A DNA stretch of 64,000 nucleotides, taken from the NCBI GenBank assembly GCA_965279295.1, contig CBDIHQ010000015.1, one strand, 5' to 3'. Position numbers and translations under genes: made by a program. The DNA comes from Aquabacter sp965279295 (lineage in GTDB: Bacteria; Pseudomonadota; Alphaproteobacteria; Rhizobiales; Xanthobacteraceae). Of the stretch, positions 7,317-15,148 are shown piece by piece. Below the pieces are notes generated by a model. It made no database searches and was not told the origin of the DNA. It saw only the letters and a program-made list of their open reading frames with translations. How positions within the stretch are numbered: position 1 is the stretch's first letter; each line of letters begins with the position of its first letter.

Positions 7317-8041
7317 TGCTCATCCGATGCATCGACTTCGAGGCCACCGGTGTGCCCAGCGACACCGAGCGCCAAGCCCTGTGCGAGGTTGGCTGGTGCG
7401 ACTTGTGGGGTACCGCGGAGTTCGGCTGGGAACATGGCTTACCGACAGCGGTGCTCACCGATCCAGGTCGGCCGATGCCACCAGAAGCGGCGGCAGTTCA
7501 CGGGATTGTAGATGGGGACCTAGTCGGGGCCTTTCAGGCGACGCGGGTCTTCATGGAGATGAACCGGACACCGCCAGATTACTGGTGCGCATACAACGCG
7601 GACTTCGAGCAGAACTTCTTCACCGGCGGTGAGGTCCCGTGGCTCGACCCATTCAAGGCGGTGGTGCGGCTCTTCCCCGACGCGCCAAACCACCAGCAGG
7701 GCACCATGCGGTACCTGCTCGGTCTCGACCTGGACCGCGATGCTGCTTTCCCGCCGCATCGCGCAGGGCCGGATGCCTACGTGCTCGCTGCCTTGCTGGC
7801 GCAGCTGCTGAACGATGAGCTGATCGACGTCGAGAAGCTGGCGCGGTGGACCAAAGGGCCCGCGCTGCTGCCGCGCTGCACGGTCGGCGAACACCGGGGG
7901 AAGCCCTGGAGTGAGGTCGATATCGGCTTCCTGAATTGGATGCTTTCGCCGGGAAAGAACTTCGACCGCAACGTCAAAGCGACGGTCAAACACGAATTGA
8001 AGCGCCGCTCTGATGCTAGCGCCGTACAGCCAAATAATTGA
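7316..8041 (+). CDS. DnaQ/ExoX-like 3'-5' exonuclease
   Basis: 241 residues with the DEDDh exonuclease signature: D7/E9 in CIDFEATG, then HGIVDGDL, the third acidic residue in YNADFE, and HRAGPDAYVLAALL with the catalytic His and Asp. The C-terminal third (LARWTKGPALLPRCTVGEHR, then WSEVDIGFLNWML) matches the extension found in ExoX-type and phage exonucleases. It trims single-stranded 3' ends and fits with the exonuclease, annealing protein and SSB around it. Overlaps the 43-residue membrane ORF by TGATG. Confidence 0.8.
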   Translation: MLIRCIDFEATGVPSDTERQALCEVGWCDLWGTAEFGWEHGLPTAVLTDPGRPMPPEAAAVHGIVDGDLVGAFQATRVFMEMNRTPPDYWCAYNADFEQNFFTGGEVPWLDPFKAVVRLFPDAPNHQQGTMRYLLGLDLDRDAAFPPHRAGPDAYVLAALLAQLLNDELIDVEKLARWTKGPALLPRCTVGEHRGKPWSEVDIGFLNWMLSPGKNFDRNVKATVKHELKRRSDASAVQPNN

Positions 8042-8051
8042 GGCGTCCCCA

Positions 8052-8516
8052 ATGACAACCATCAATCGAGTTACGATCCTCGGCAATCTCGGGAAAGACC
8101 CGACGCATCGGGCGACAACAAACTCCAATCTCGTCCAATTCACCATCGCGCAAACGGAACGTTACAAGAAGGGAAACGACACTATAGAGCGGACGGAATG
8201 GGTGAATGTGAAGTGTTGGGGGAGCCAAGCTTTTGCGGACTTCCTTCTCAAGAACCTGAAGAAGGGGACGCGTGTTCTCGTCGAAGGCAAGTTCTCGACA
8301 GAGAAATACGAGAAGGATGGGCGGGATGTTTACAGCACCTTCGTCCTGGTTAGCAGCGTTGGGTCGTCCGTCATTCCGTTGAGCAGTGGTGGCGGGTCGA
8401 GTGGCGGCGACGGCTATCGCGGAGACGACGAGAGCAGCCGTTCTGCCCCTTCAGAACAGCGGAAGAGCGCGCCGTCTAAGCCGAGCGACGACTTCGACGA
8501 CGAAATCCCGTTCTGA
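8052..8516 (+). CDS. ssb: Single-stranded DNA-binding protein
   Basis: 154 residues. An OB-fold of the bacterial SSB family (INRVTILGNLGKDPTHR, then RTEWVNVKCWGSQAFADFL and GTRVLVEGKFSTEKYEKDG) is followed by a Gly/Ser-rich linker and the classic acidic tip DDFDDEIPF, which recruits other replication and repair proteins. The phage copy would coat strands made by the exonucleases in the same operon. The ATG at 8052 is the family start; the longer in-frame extension upstream is not. Confidence 0.9.
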   Translation: MTTINRVTILGNLGKDPTHRATTNSNLVQFTIAQTERYKKGNDTIERTEWVNVKCWGSQAFADFLLKNLKKGTRVLVEGKFSTEKYEKDGRDVYSTFVLVSSVGSSVIPLSSGGGSSGGDGYRGDDESSRSAPSEQRKSAPSKPSDDFDDEIPF

Positions 8517-8526
8517 GGCGAATGCT

Positions 8527-9624
8527 ATGTGGTCGCCCCAGCAGGAACACGCCCTGAAGGCCGTCGGTGCGTGGCTCAAGGATGAGCACGGACCCCAGGT
8601 CTTCTACCTCGCCGGGTTCGCAGGAACCGGCAAGACGACGTTGGCTAAGACCCTCGCGGAGAGCGTCGACGGAAACGTCATCTATGGCGCGTTCACGGGC
8701 AAGGCTGCGCTGGTGCTTCGCCGTAAGGGATGCGCCGGTGCGAGCACCATCCACTCCATGATCTATCTGCCGCGTCGTGCGGCAGGTGGCGCCACCGATT
8801 GGTTGCTGAACGAGAACAGCCCGGTGGGCCGCGCGCAGCTCGTCATCATTGATGAATGCTCGATGGTGGGCGAGGACCTCGGCAGGGATCTCCTGTCTTT
8901 CGGCACCCGCATTCTGGTGCTTGGAGACCCGGCTCAGCTCCCTCCCGTGCGCGGAGAAGGCTTCTTCACTGCCCGCAAGCCGGACGTGATGCTGACTGAG
9001 GTCCATCGGCAGGCGCAGGACAACCCGATTATCCGGATGTCCATGGCCGTCCGAGAAGGGAAGCAGATTCCCTACGGCACATACGGTGAGAGTCGGGTCA
9101 TTCCCCGCGCCTTCCAAAAAGACGTCATGTCCTCGGACCAGGTGCTTGTGGGGATGAACCGCAGCCGCCGCGATTACAACCAGCGCATTCGCAGGCTGAT
9201 GGGCTTTGAGGGGGCGATGCCCGTTGTCGGAGAGCGTCTGGTCTGCCTCCGGAACAAGCATTCTGCTGGGCTTCTGAACGGAGGGCTCTGGAACGTCGGG
9301 GCCCTTCTGGAGACCAAGCCGCGCGATGTCCGGCTCCGGATGATGCTGGAGCCTGAAGACGCAGGCGATCAGCTCAGCCCGGCAGAAGTCTATGTGCATC
9401 CGAAGTTCTTCCTCGGCAGCGAGGGTGAACTGTCCCTGGCCGAGAAGAAGAAATCGGATCAATTCGACTTTGGATACGCGCTAACCGTTCACAAATCGCA
9501 AGGATCGCAATGGAACAGCGTCTTCCTCTTCGATGAGGGCGGTGCGTTCGATGACTATGCCAAGTGGCTTTACACCGGAATTACCCGCGCGGCCGAGGCC
9601 GTAACCATCGTGAGGGCAGCATGA
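8527..9624 (+). CDS. SF1 (RecD/Dda-like) DNA helicase
   Basis: 365 residues. Helicase motifs appear in order: Walker A GFAGTGKTTLAK (about 30-41), Walker B IIDECSMVG, motif III LGDPAQLPPV, motif IV region TEVHRQ, motif V YALTVHKSQGSQW and motif VI YTGITRA. The size is close to T4 Dda, a phage helicase that restarts forks and displaces proteins from DNA. I chose the ATG at 8527 because the family begins just before QQEHAL. Its stop overlaps the next start by ATGA. Confidence 0.85.
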   Translation: MWSPQQEHALKAVGAWLKDEHGPQVFYLAGFAGTGKTTLAKTLAESVDGNVIYGAFTGKAALVLRRKGCAGASTIHSMIYLPRRAAGGATDWLLNENSPVGRAQLVIIDECSMVGEDLGRDLLSFGTRILVLGDPAQLPPVRGEGFFTARKPDVMLTEVHRQAQDNPIIRMSMAVREGKQIPYGTYGESRVIPRAFQKDVMSSDQVLVGMNRSRRDYNQRIRRLMGFEGAMPVVGERLVCLRNKHSAGLLNGGLWNVGALLETKPRDVRLRMMLEPEDAGDQLSPAEVYVHPKFFLGSEGELSLAEKKKSDQFDFGYALTVHKSQGSQWNSVFLFDEGGAFDDYAKWLYTGITRAAEAVTIVRAA

Positions 9625-9899
9625 ACGAAGAAGACATCCGTAAACTCGGCGGCGAGCTGGCCGACACTATCCGACCGCTTGCCTTGAGCGACATCCACTC
9701 CGCGTATCTGCCCATGGCGGAGCGCATCTTCGACACCACCGCGACCCTGCTGGTTCAGGTCTTGGTGGACATCAACCGCATCGCCACGGCGGTGGAGCAG
9801 TTGGGCCCCGCCAAGGGGAGGGCTGCGTGCGAGAAGTATGCGGGACCCAGCATTTACGAAGACGAGAATTTCAAGCCGGTGGACATGGTCCTCGACTGA
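9621..9899 (+). CDS. Small helical phage protein
   Basis: 92 residues, mostly predicted helix (LGGELADTIRPLAL, then FDTTATLLVQVLVDINRIATA), with an acidic C-terminus. Its ATG overlaps the helicase stop. No family recognised; similar coupled small genes are common after phage helicases. Confidence 0.55.
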   Translation: MNEEDIRKLGGELADTIRPLALSDIHSAYLPMAERIFDTTATLLVQVLVDINRIATAVEQLGPAKGRAACEKYAGPSIYEDENFKPVDMVLD

Positions 9900-9989
9900 A
9901 CCCCTCGCAAGAGGGTCATGGCGGGTGGGCGGTTTCGATGCCCTGACAAGCCCCCGCCCACCCGTCATCACATACAGAAGGATTTCGAG

Positions 9990-10637
9990 ATGAGCCCCGC
10001 GTTCGTCACCTTTACCGGCGTTGACGACTGGACGTCGACCGAGGGCATGCGGCTCCTGGCGCGCCGCTACCCGATCGAGTGGGGCGTCCTGTTCAGCCGG
10101 AGGCGCCAGGGCGTCGATCCGCGGTACCCGGGCGGCGAGATGCTCTCGCGGCTGATGTGGAGCGGGCTGCGCATGTCGGCGCACCTCTGCGGCTCCTACA
10201 GCGACGACGTCATGGAAGGGCGGTCCAGCACCGATATTCCGGCGGACCTCTCATATTTCGAGCGGGTTCAGGTCAACCACGCCGCCCCCGTTCCTGCGCG
10301 GATTGTCCAGTTTCAGAACGGTTGGGACACCTATCTCCGGGGCATCGCGCAGTGCCGGGATTATATCTTCCCGGCGAACAACTCGGTCGATTGGCTATTC
10401 GACCGGTCTGGCGGCACCGGAGTCACTCCCGACGCGTGGCCGTTGCATCCCGGCGGCATGCGCCGCGTCGGTTATGCCGGCGGGATCGGGCCGGACAACG
10501 TCCTGGAAGTGATCTCCGCCATCAACTGCACCGGGCCCTATTGGCTCGACATGGAGAGCGGCGTCCGCACCGACGACCGGTTTGATTTGGACAAGTGCAA
10601 GGCTGTCTGCCGGGCGATCTGGGGAGGTCGGGCATGA
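9990..10637 (+). CDS. TIM-barrel protein resembling phosphoribosylanthranilate isomerase
   Basis: 215 residues with an AGAAGGA ribosome site 7 bases before the ATG. The C-terminal part (GYAGGIGPDNVLEVISAI, then WLDMESGVRT and LDKCKAVCRAIW) matches the last strands and phosphate-binding loops of TrpF: an AGG-[IL]-x-P-x-NV loop, then a D-x-x-SGV strand and a final helix. The N-terminal VTFTGVDDWT replaces the usual TrpF start, and the catalytic Cys (VKICG in TrpF) is not evident. It lies in a phage operon with no tryptophan genes, so it probably acts on another phosphoribosyl compound or has been repurposed. Confidence 0.55.
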   Translation: MSPAFVTFTGVDDWTSTEGMRLLARRYPIEWGVLFSRRRQGVDPRYPGGEMLSRLMWSGLRMSAHLCGSYSDDVMEGRSSTDIPADLSYFERVQVNHAAPVPARIVQFQNGWDTYLRGIAQCRDYIFPANNSVDWLFDRSGGTGVTPDAWPLHPGGMRRVGYAGGIGPDNVLEVISAINCTGPYWLDMESGVRTDDRFDLDKCKAVCRAIWGGRA

Positions 10638-10831
10638 TCCTTTCGGTTCTGCTGCTCGGGGTCCTCACCGGCATCGGGCTGGTCGCCACCGTCGTCATCA
10701 TCGTCAGCACATGCCAGGTGGTGACGCTGCCGCGCCATTCATTCCGCCGTCTCAGGGCGTTGGAGAACAACAACTTCGCCTTCCTTGCCCTGCTGCTGGC
10801 CGTGCTCGCGGGCGGGAGGTTGGCGCCGTGA
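10634..10831 (+). CDS. Small two-helix membrane protein
   Basis: 65 residues. The ATG overlaps the previous stop (ATGA). Two hydrophobic stretches (LSVLLLGVLTGIGLVATVVI and FAFLALLLAVLAGG) flank a basic loop (RHSFRRLR). It is followed without a gap by another small membrane ORF. Function unknown. Confidence 0.5.
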   Translation: MILSVLLLGVLTGIGLVATVVIIVSTCQVVTLPRHSFRRLRALENNNFAFLALLLAVLAGGRLAP

Positions 10832-11004
10832 CCGATCCCATCACCATCGGAGTTGGCCTCATCGCCATGGTCCTGGGCGCCCTGATCGGCGTCGTCATGA
10901 CCGGCGGGAACACCCCTGAAGTCAGGCGCGCGCGGCAAGAAGGATACCTCGCCGGGGTGCGCGACGCAGCGGCCAAGCGCCGGAAAGGGCCGCGTCATGG
11001 CTGA
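10828..11004 (+). CDS. Small single-TM protein
   Basis: 58 residues from a GTG that overlaps the previous stop (GTGA). One membrane segment (TIGVGLIAMVLGALIGVVM) is followed by a basic cytoplasmic tail (RRARQEGYLAGVRDAAAKRR). Its end overlaps the next gene by eight bases. Function unknown. Confidence 0.5.
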   Translation: MTDPITIGVGLIAMVLGALIGVVMTGGNTPEVRRARQEGYLAGVRDAAAKRRKGPRHG

Positions 11005-11701
11005 TGGAGCAATGCAATTCTCCGGGCCCATGGTGCGCGCGCTCCTTCGGGAGGTTGCTCACCCTGGCACGGGCAAAAGGCAAACCCGGCGGCCAATTGA
11101 GCCGTACACGGGCGGGAACCTTCGCACCGGCGATATCCTGGTGTCCTGGCCGGCCAACGAATTTATGCGGAAAGGCGCATCTTTCCGGCCACGATTCCTC
11201 CAAGGAGACCGGCTCCGGGTCCGGGAGACCTGGCGCGCAGAGGCGCGCTGGGATGATGTGCCGCCGCGCCTGATCGCGAAGGGATCGCCGATCTATTTCG
11301 AGGCTGGTGGTGGCGGCGAAGAGGCAATCCCCGAGTGCGCTGGAAAGTTGCGCCCGGGCAGGTTCATGAACCGCTGGGCGTCCCGCCTGACGCTCTACGT
11401 CACAGACGTGCGGGTGCAGCGGGTCCAGGACATCAGCGAGTCCGACGCGCTGGCCGAGGGCATCCTCTTCGACGAGAGCCTTCCGGAGGATGTCCACCGC
11501 TACTGGCTCGACCTCGGAAACGACAGCAAGGGCGCTGAGTGGATCACGAGCTGGGACGCACGCGACGTCTATAGGCAGCTCTGGCACCACCTCCATGGCG
11601 CCGGCTCCTGGGAAGCGAACCCCTGGGTCGCCGCATACACCTTCATGCCGGTCCTCGCGAACATCGACAGCCTCCCCGCGACGGTTGGGGAGGCGGCATG
11701 A
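10997..11701 (+). CDS. Phage ASCH/PUA-like protein
   Basis: 234 residues. The N-terminus starts with FSGPMVRALLREVAHPGTGK and QTRRPI, then GDRLRVRETWRAEARWDD, RWASRLTLYVTDVRVQRVQD, SESDALAEGI and finally WEANPWVAAYTF. This series is characteristic of phage proteins with a PUA-like (ASCH-related) fold: a WVRE[TS]W segment and a final N-P-W-V strand. The fold often binds modified bases or RNA. It overlaps the previous gene and ends in ATGA with the next. A role in recognising modified nucleotides is inference. Confidence 0.6.
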   Translation: MADGAMQFSGPMVRALLREVAHPGTGKRQTRRPIEPYTGGNLRTGDILVSWPANEFMRKGASFRPRFLQGDRLRVRETWRAEARWDDVPPRLIAKGSPIYFEAGGGGEEAIPECAGKLRPGRFMNRWASRLTLYVTDVRVQRVQDISESDALAEGILFDESLPEDVHRYWLDLGNDSKGAEWITSWDARDVYRQLWHHLHGAGSWEANPWVAAYTFMPVLANIDSLPATVGEAA

Positions 11702-12249
11702 CAACACCCGACATTCCTCGCCACGATGGCGCAAGTGACCCCACCCATAACAAGCTGCGGCGGGCTATCGAGAAGCGAGAGCGTGCTTACCTATGGGTCC
11801 CCTCGGACGCAATCACGTTCGTTCCCCGCCTGCTCCCAACCATATACGGCGACGGGCGTGCTCTCTTCACCATAACGACGATCAATCAGCGCCCCGCTTA
11901 TTGGGTGATCCGCGCGTGCAGCACTTGGGGGTGTGGGCTGGATCGCGAAGATTCGGCGGGCCCTGATTTTGCTGAGATGACAGATGAGATCATGACCGAA
12001 CTTGAGGACGCGTTCGGTCGAGGCCGGTGCGGATACTCGGGAAATAGCCTGTTCTGGCCAAAGAAGCACCGCCTCAGAAATTGCAAGTGTGAGGAGTGCT
12101 CGGATCGCTTCAAGGCACGTTGGCCAATGGTAGATGACGACGGCGGCTGTTCCTGGTCGCGAACCGACTGGCCTGCGGGATTTCAGACCGTCCCCAATCC
12201 GCTTTCGCGGCGGGGCAATCTATTGGCCGAAGAGCGCGCCAATGGCTGA
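11698..12249 (+). CDS. Hypothetical phage protein
   Basis: 183 residues, overlapping the previous stop by ATGA. The middle is mixed strand and helix; the C-terminal half has a cluster NCKCEECSDRF that could bind a metal. No family recognised. Its end overlaps the next gene by eight bases. Confidence 0.5.
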   Translation: MTTPDIPRHDGASDPTHNKLRRAIEKRERAYLWVPSDAITFVPRLLPTIYGDGRALFTITTINQRPAYWVIRACSTWGCGLDREDSAGPDFAEMTDEIMTELEDAFGRGRCGYSGNSLFWPKKHRLRNCKCEECSDRFKARWPMVDDDGGCSWSRTDWPAGFQTVPNPLSRRGNLLAEERANG

Positions 12250-12511
12250 GCTCCACCCCTCGATCGCGGCCATCCAGCTTCAGTCCAGCCTGCTGCTGGA
12301 CGAGCAAGAGCTTGCCGCGCTGCTCGCCTTGGCCGCCTACGGCGACAGCCTGGACCTGCTGTTCCACCGCCTGGGCAACCGGTCGCTCGGCGAGCATGAG
12401 CCGGCTTTGCGCCGGATCTTCACCACCATTTCGGAAACGGCGCCGGCAGTGCTCGCCCGCTCGCGCGAGATCCGCGCAATCCTCAACAACATGGGAGACC
12501 AGAATGGATGA
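12242..12511 (+). CDS. Small helical phage protein
   Basis: 89 residues, leucine- and alanine-rich helices throughout (IAAIQLQSSLLLDEQELAAL, then LLFHRLGNRSLGEHEPAL). Overlaps both neighbours by eight bases. No family recognised. Confidence 0.5.
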   Translation: MAELHPSIAAIQLQSSLLLDEQELAALLALAAYGDSLDLLFHRLGNRSLGEHEPALRRIFTTISETAPAVLARSREIRAILNNMGDQNG

Positions 12512-12914
12512 CCGCATCCCGGCCCTGTCCATCCGCCAGCCTTGGGTGTGGGCCATCATCCACGCCTGGAAGGGCATCGAGAACCGCGATTGGAACACCA
12601 AATATCGCGGCCCGATCCTGCTGCATGCGAGCAAGGGCATGACGCGGGCCGAATATGACGACGCCATCCAAATGGTGAAGCACGCGCAGAAGGCCGGCTG
12701 CGCTCCCACGACGCTGCTGATCCCGAAGTTCGAGCAGCTCCAGCGCGGCGGCATCGTCGGCCGGGCAGACCTGGTCGACGTGATCACCGAGAGCACCAAC
12801 CCCTATTTCTTCGGGAAGTATGGGTTCGTGCTGAAGAACGCGCGGCCGGTGCCATTCGTCGAGTGCAGCGGGAAGCAGGGGTACTTTTACCCCGATGTGC
12901 AGGTGGCGGCATGA
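12504..12914 (+). CDS. ASCH-domain protein
   Basis: 136 residues. The start ALSIRQPWVWAIIHAWKGIE, then NRDWNTKYRGPILLHASK and GGIVGRADLVDVI is the classic ASCH arrangement: an IRQPWA strand, a K-x-x-E-x-R-x-W loop, a RG-x-x-L-I-HA[ST] strand and a G-x-x-G strand. ASCH proteins have a PUA-like fold; some members cleave acylated cytidines and others are thought to bind RNA. It is the second PUA-like protein in this operon. Overlapping starts and stops on both sides suggest coupling. Confidence 0.75.
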   Translation: MDDRIPALSIRQPWVWAIIHAWKGIENRDWNTKYRGPILLHASKGMTRAEYDDAIQMVKHAQKAGCAPTTLLIPKFEQLQRGGIVGRADLVDVITESTNPYFFGKYGFVLKNARPVPFVECSGKQGYFYPDVQVAA

Positions 12915-13489
12915 CCGCGGCCTATCCACTTTCCTGGCCCGAGGGCTTTCCGCGCGCCAAAGAGCCCGAGAAGGGCCGGTTCCAGACGACGCTCTCTGGC
13001 GCCCTGAAGAACGTCACCGGCTCGCTGCAAGCCTTCGGGCGCGACAGTGGCAAGCCGGTGACCAACATCATCCTCTCGTCGAACGTCACTCTCGGGGGTC
13101 AACGCCCGGACGATCCAGGCGTCGCGGCGTGGTTCCTGTGGGACGGCGAGCAGCGATGCATTCCGGTCGATCGCTACGGCACGCCTGAGGCCAACCTCCA
13201 GGCGATCCACCATGTGCTGGAGGCCCGGCGCACTGAACTTCGGCACGGCACCCTCGCGTTGGTCCGCGCGACCTTCAAGGGCTTCACGCCCGCGCTGCCG
13301 GCGCCCGGGGCGCGGCGGCCATGGCGAGAGGTTTTCGGGTTCAACCCCGGCCCCGTCACGCGAGCCCAGGTTGATGCCGCCTATCGGCAAGCGTCGAAGG
13401 GCGCCCATCCCGATCGGCCCGGCGGCTCGCACGACAAGATGGCGGAGCTCAACGCCGCCCGTGACGCTGCCATGAAAGAGATCGGGTGA
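12911..13489 (+). CDS. Phage protein with C-terminal J-domain
   Basis: 192 residues. The first ~125 form an unknown domain (NVTGSLQAFGRDSG, TNIILSSNVTLGG, AAWFLWDGEQRCIPVDRYGT). The end (RPWREVFGF, VDAAYRQASKGAHPDRPGG, MAELNAARDAA) is a short J-domain with the HPD tripeptide needed to stimulate DnaK ATPase. Phages use J-domain proteins to direct host DnaK to replication or assembly complexes. The start overlaps the ASCH gene stop (ATGA). Confidence 0.75.
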   Translation: MTAAYPLSWPEGFPRAKEPEKGRFQTTLSGALKNVTGSLQAFGRDSGKPVTNIILSSNVTLGGQRPDDPGVAAWFLWDGEQRCIPVDRYGTPEANLQAIHHVLEARRTELRHGTLALVRATFKGFTPALPAPGARRPWREVFGFNPGPVTRAQVDAAYRQASKGAHPDRPGGSHDKMAELNAARDAAMKEIG

Positions 13490-13734
13490 CCCCGGCGATC
13501 CACTTCGTCGGCTTCCGCGGTGACGAATATTGGTCGGCCGTCAGGATCTGGGGCCGACCGACCTTCATCCATCGCAAGTGGGATCAGCGCGCCCGCCGGG
13601 AGATCGCCGACGGCGACTTGTTAATTTTCGCGACCGGTTCGGAGGCCGACGAGCCCAGCCGGTTCAATGGCCCTGACATTGATGAGGAGCAGCAACATGG
13701 ACGCCAACGAGGCGCAGGACCGGCCGGGAAGTGA
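13486..13734 (+). CDS. Small hypothetical phage protein
   Basis: 82 residues from a GTG that overlaps the previous stop. The N-terminal half (AIHFVGFRGDEYWSAVRIWG, then PTFIHRKWD) looks folded; the end is polar and charged. Similar short proteins with HFVGFR openings occur in alphaproteobacterial prophages, as far as I can judge. Function unknown. Confidence 0.5.
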   Translation: MTPAIHFVGFRGDEYWSAVRIWGRPTFIHRKWDQRARREIADGDLLIFATGSEADEPSRFNGPDIDEEQQHGRQRGAGPAGK

Positions 13735-13737
13735 CCG

Positions 13738-14607
13738 ATGAGCGCGCAGAAGATCGAAAATCTTATCGGGCTGCTGCGCGAAGAGGCACTTCTCCGCGTC
13801 ACCGAGAAGGCGGAATTCCATCGATTTGAGGTGACGGAAGACCGCCTTGTGGAGGATCTTTGCGGGCGGGCCGCTGCGGAGCTGACCCGCTTCGTCGGAG
13901 AGGTGGGGAGCCTAAGGCAGGAGCGAGGCGAGCTCATCCGGAAGCATGCGCAAGCCGTGATCGAGCTGTCCATTGCCAGGAAGGAAGTCCGCGACGCCAG
14001 CACTGAGCCCGGCTGCGATTGCCAGCAGTGGCCGACGCACGTTTCCAATGAGTGTCCGGTGCACAACCTCATCCCGGACGCGCCGCCGGAGGATTCAGGG
14101 GCGCCCGATCTGCCTAGGGCCGTGGATCTCCCACCCGGCGGAGCGCATGCACTGCTGCTGCTTCTCGCGTGCCTCCGGCAGCACCTCGCCAGCCTATGGA
14201 AGCCCACTCACCGCCATAGGAAGCGCGGCAGCACGTATCAGGTCATCGGCAAGGCCGAACTTCAGGTCGCCGGCATGTTCCCACCCACGGAAGGGGACAA
14301 GCTGACAATCTATCGTGCGGAGGACGGCACCCTCTGGGCGCGGCCGACCCCAGAATTCGAGGATGGGAGGTTCGAGGATCTGGGCGCGAAGCCTGCGGGC
14401 GACCCGGCGGGCGAGCCCCGGGCTTGGATCGTAACCAATGGAAAGGAAGAGCCTGACCGCATGTACCGCCGCTTCGGCACCTTCGGCCCGTACTTCACCA
14501 CGGTCGAGGATCATGCCGTTCGGTTCGCCCGTCGGGCGGACGCGGAGATGTACGCCTTAGAAGGGGAGGGCGCCTGGGCAGTCCTCCCGGTCCGGGGGAC
14601 GCGCTGA
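13738..14607 (+). CDS. Phage protein with DUF1653-like C-terminal domain
   Basis: 289 residues. The N-terminal 90 residues are a coiled-coil-like helix region. A Cys-rich linker (CDCQQWPTHVSNECPVH) follows. Then HRHRKRGSTYQVIGKAELQV and LTIYRAEDGTLWARPTPEFE match the DUF1653 pattern (H-[YR]-K, Y-x-VI, Y-R, LWVRP). This small fold is common in phage and bacterial proteins of unknown function. The stop overlaps the next start as TGATG. Confidence 0.55.
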   Translation: MSAQKIENLIGLLREEALLRVTEKAEFHRFEVTEDRLVEDLCGRAAAELTRFVGEVGSLRQERGELIRKHAQAVIELSIARKEVRDASTEPGCDCQQWPTHVSNECPVHNLIPDAPPEDSGAPDLPRAVDLPPGGAHALLLLLACLRQHLASLWKPTHRHRKRGSTYQVIGKAELQVAGMFPPTEGDKLTIYRAEDGTLWARPTPEFEDGRFEDLGAKPAGDPAGEPRAWIVTNGKEEPDRMYRRFGTFGPYFTTVEDHAVRFARRADAEMYALEGEGAWAVLPVRGTR

Positions 14608-14897
14608 TGGAGCGGATGACCTCGACACAGATCACGATCGGCCACGATCTAGGCAAAGCAGCTGCCGAAGAATGCACCCGGGTCGCAATTCGCAAGATCG
14701 ACCTCTGCGACCATCACCTTCAGGGCTTTCTAGTTGCCGCTCACGCGGCGGCGGCCCTGGTGGGAATCGCCGCGCACCAGCTCAACCCGGGTGGCGGCAT
14801 GGAAAAGGAGAGGGTCGAGGAGGTGCTCGACTTTCTAAGAGGGATTGCGGTGGACACGATTCCGTCGCTGCCGCCCGCTCATGGGGGCGGCCGGTAA
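14607..14897 (+). CDS. Hypothetical phage protein
   Basis: 96 residues, coupled to the previous gene by TGATG. Alanine-rich with one moderately hydrophobic stretch (GFLVAAHAAAALVGIAA) that is probably a buried helix rather than a membrane segment. No family recognised. Confidence 0.45.
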   Translation: MERMTSTQITIGHDLGKAAAEECTRVAIRKIDLCDHHLQGFLVAAHAAAALVGIAAHQLNPGGGMEKERVEEVLDFLRGIAVDTIPSLPPAHGGGR

Positions 14898-14899
14898 GG

Positions 14900-15148
14900 A
14901 TGCCGACCCACCCGACTTCTCATGATGATGGCCGTGTCTCGATCGAGCGCATCGAGCGCGCGCTCGTGCTCGCGGCATACATCGTGGTGAGGCATGGTGA
15001 GGTGTATTCGCCCTACGTCGAGCGGCTGGAGAGGGAACTGGAGAGCGCTCGGCGGGACGATCCTACATCCCGCGCGCGCCGCATCCTGGAAACCTACACC
15101 CGAGAAGGCGGCCGGAAGGCGATTCGGGACAGCCACTCAAGCTTCTGA
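14900..15148 (+). CDS. Hypothetical phage protein next to integrase
   Basis: 82 residues: IERIERALVLAAYIVVRHGE, then YVERLERELESARR and a basic tail. GGTAAGG precedes the ATG. The last 55 bases overlap the 3' end of the convergent integrase gene. Helical, charged, family unknown. Confidence 0.5.
   Translation: MPTHPTSHDDGRVSIERIERALVLAAYIVVRHGEVYSPYVERLERELESARRDDPTSRARRILETYTREGGRKAIRDSHSSF

Noticed and set aside
13697..13741. 14-codon ORF starting ATGGACGCCAACGAGGCG
   Set aside because: Too short to support; it has a GAGGAGC-like site upstream but overlaps both neighbours and shows no recognisable feature.
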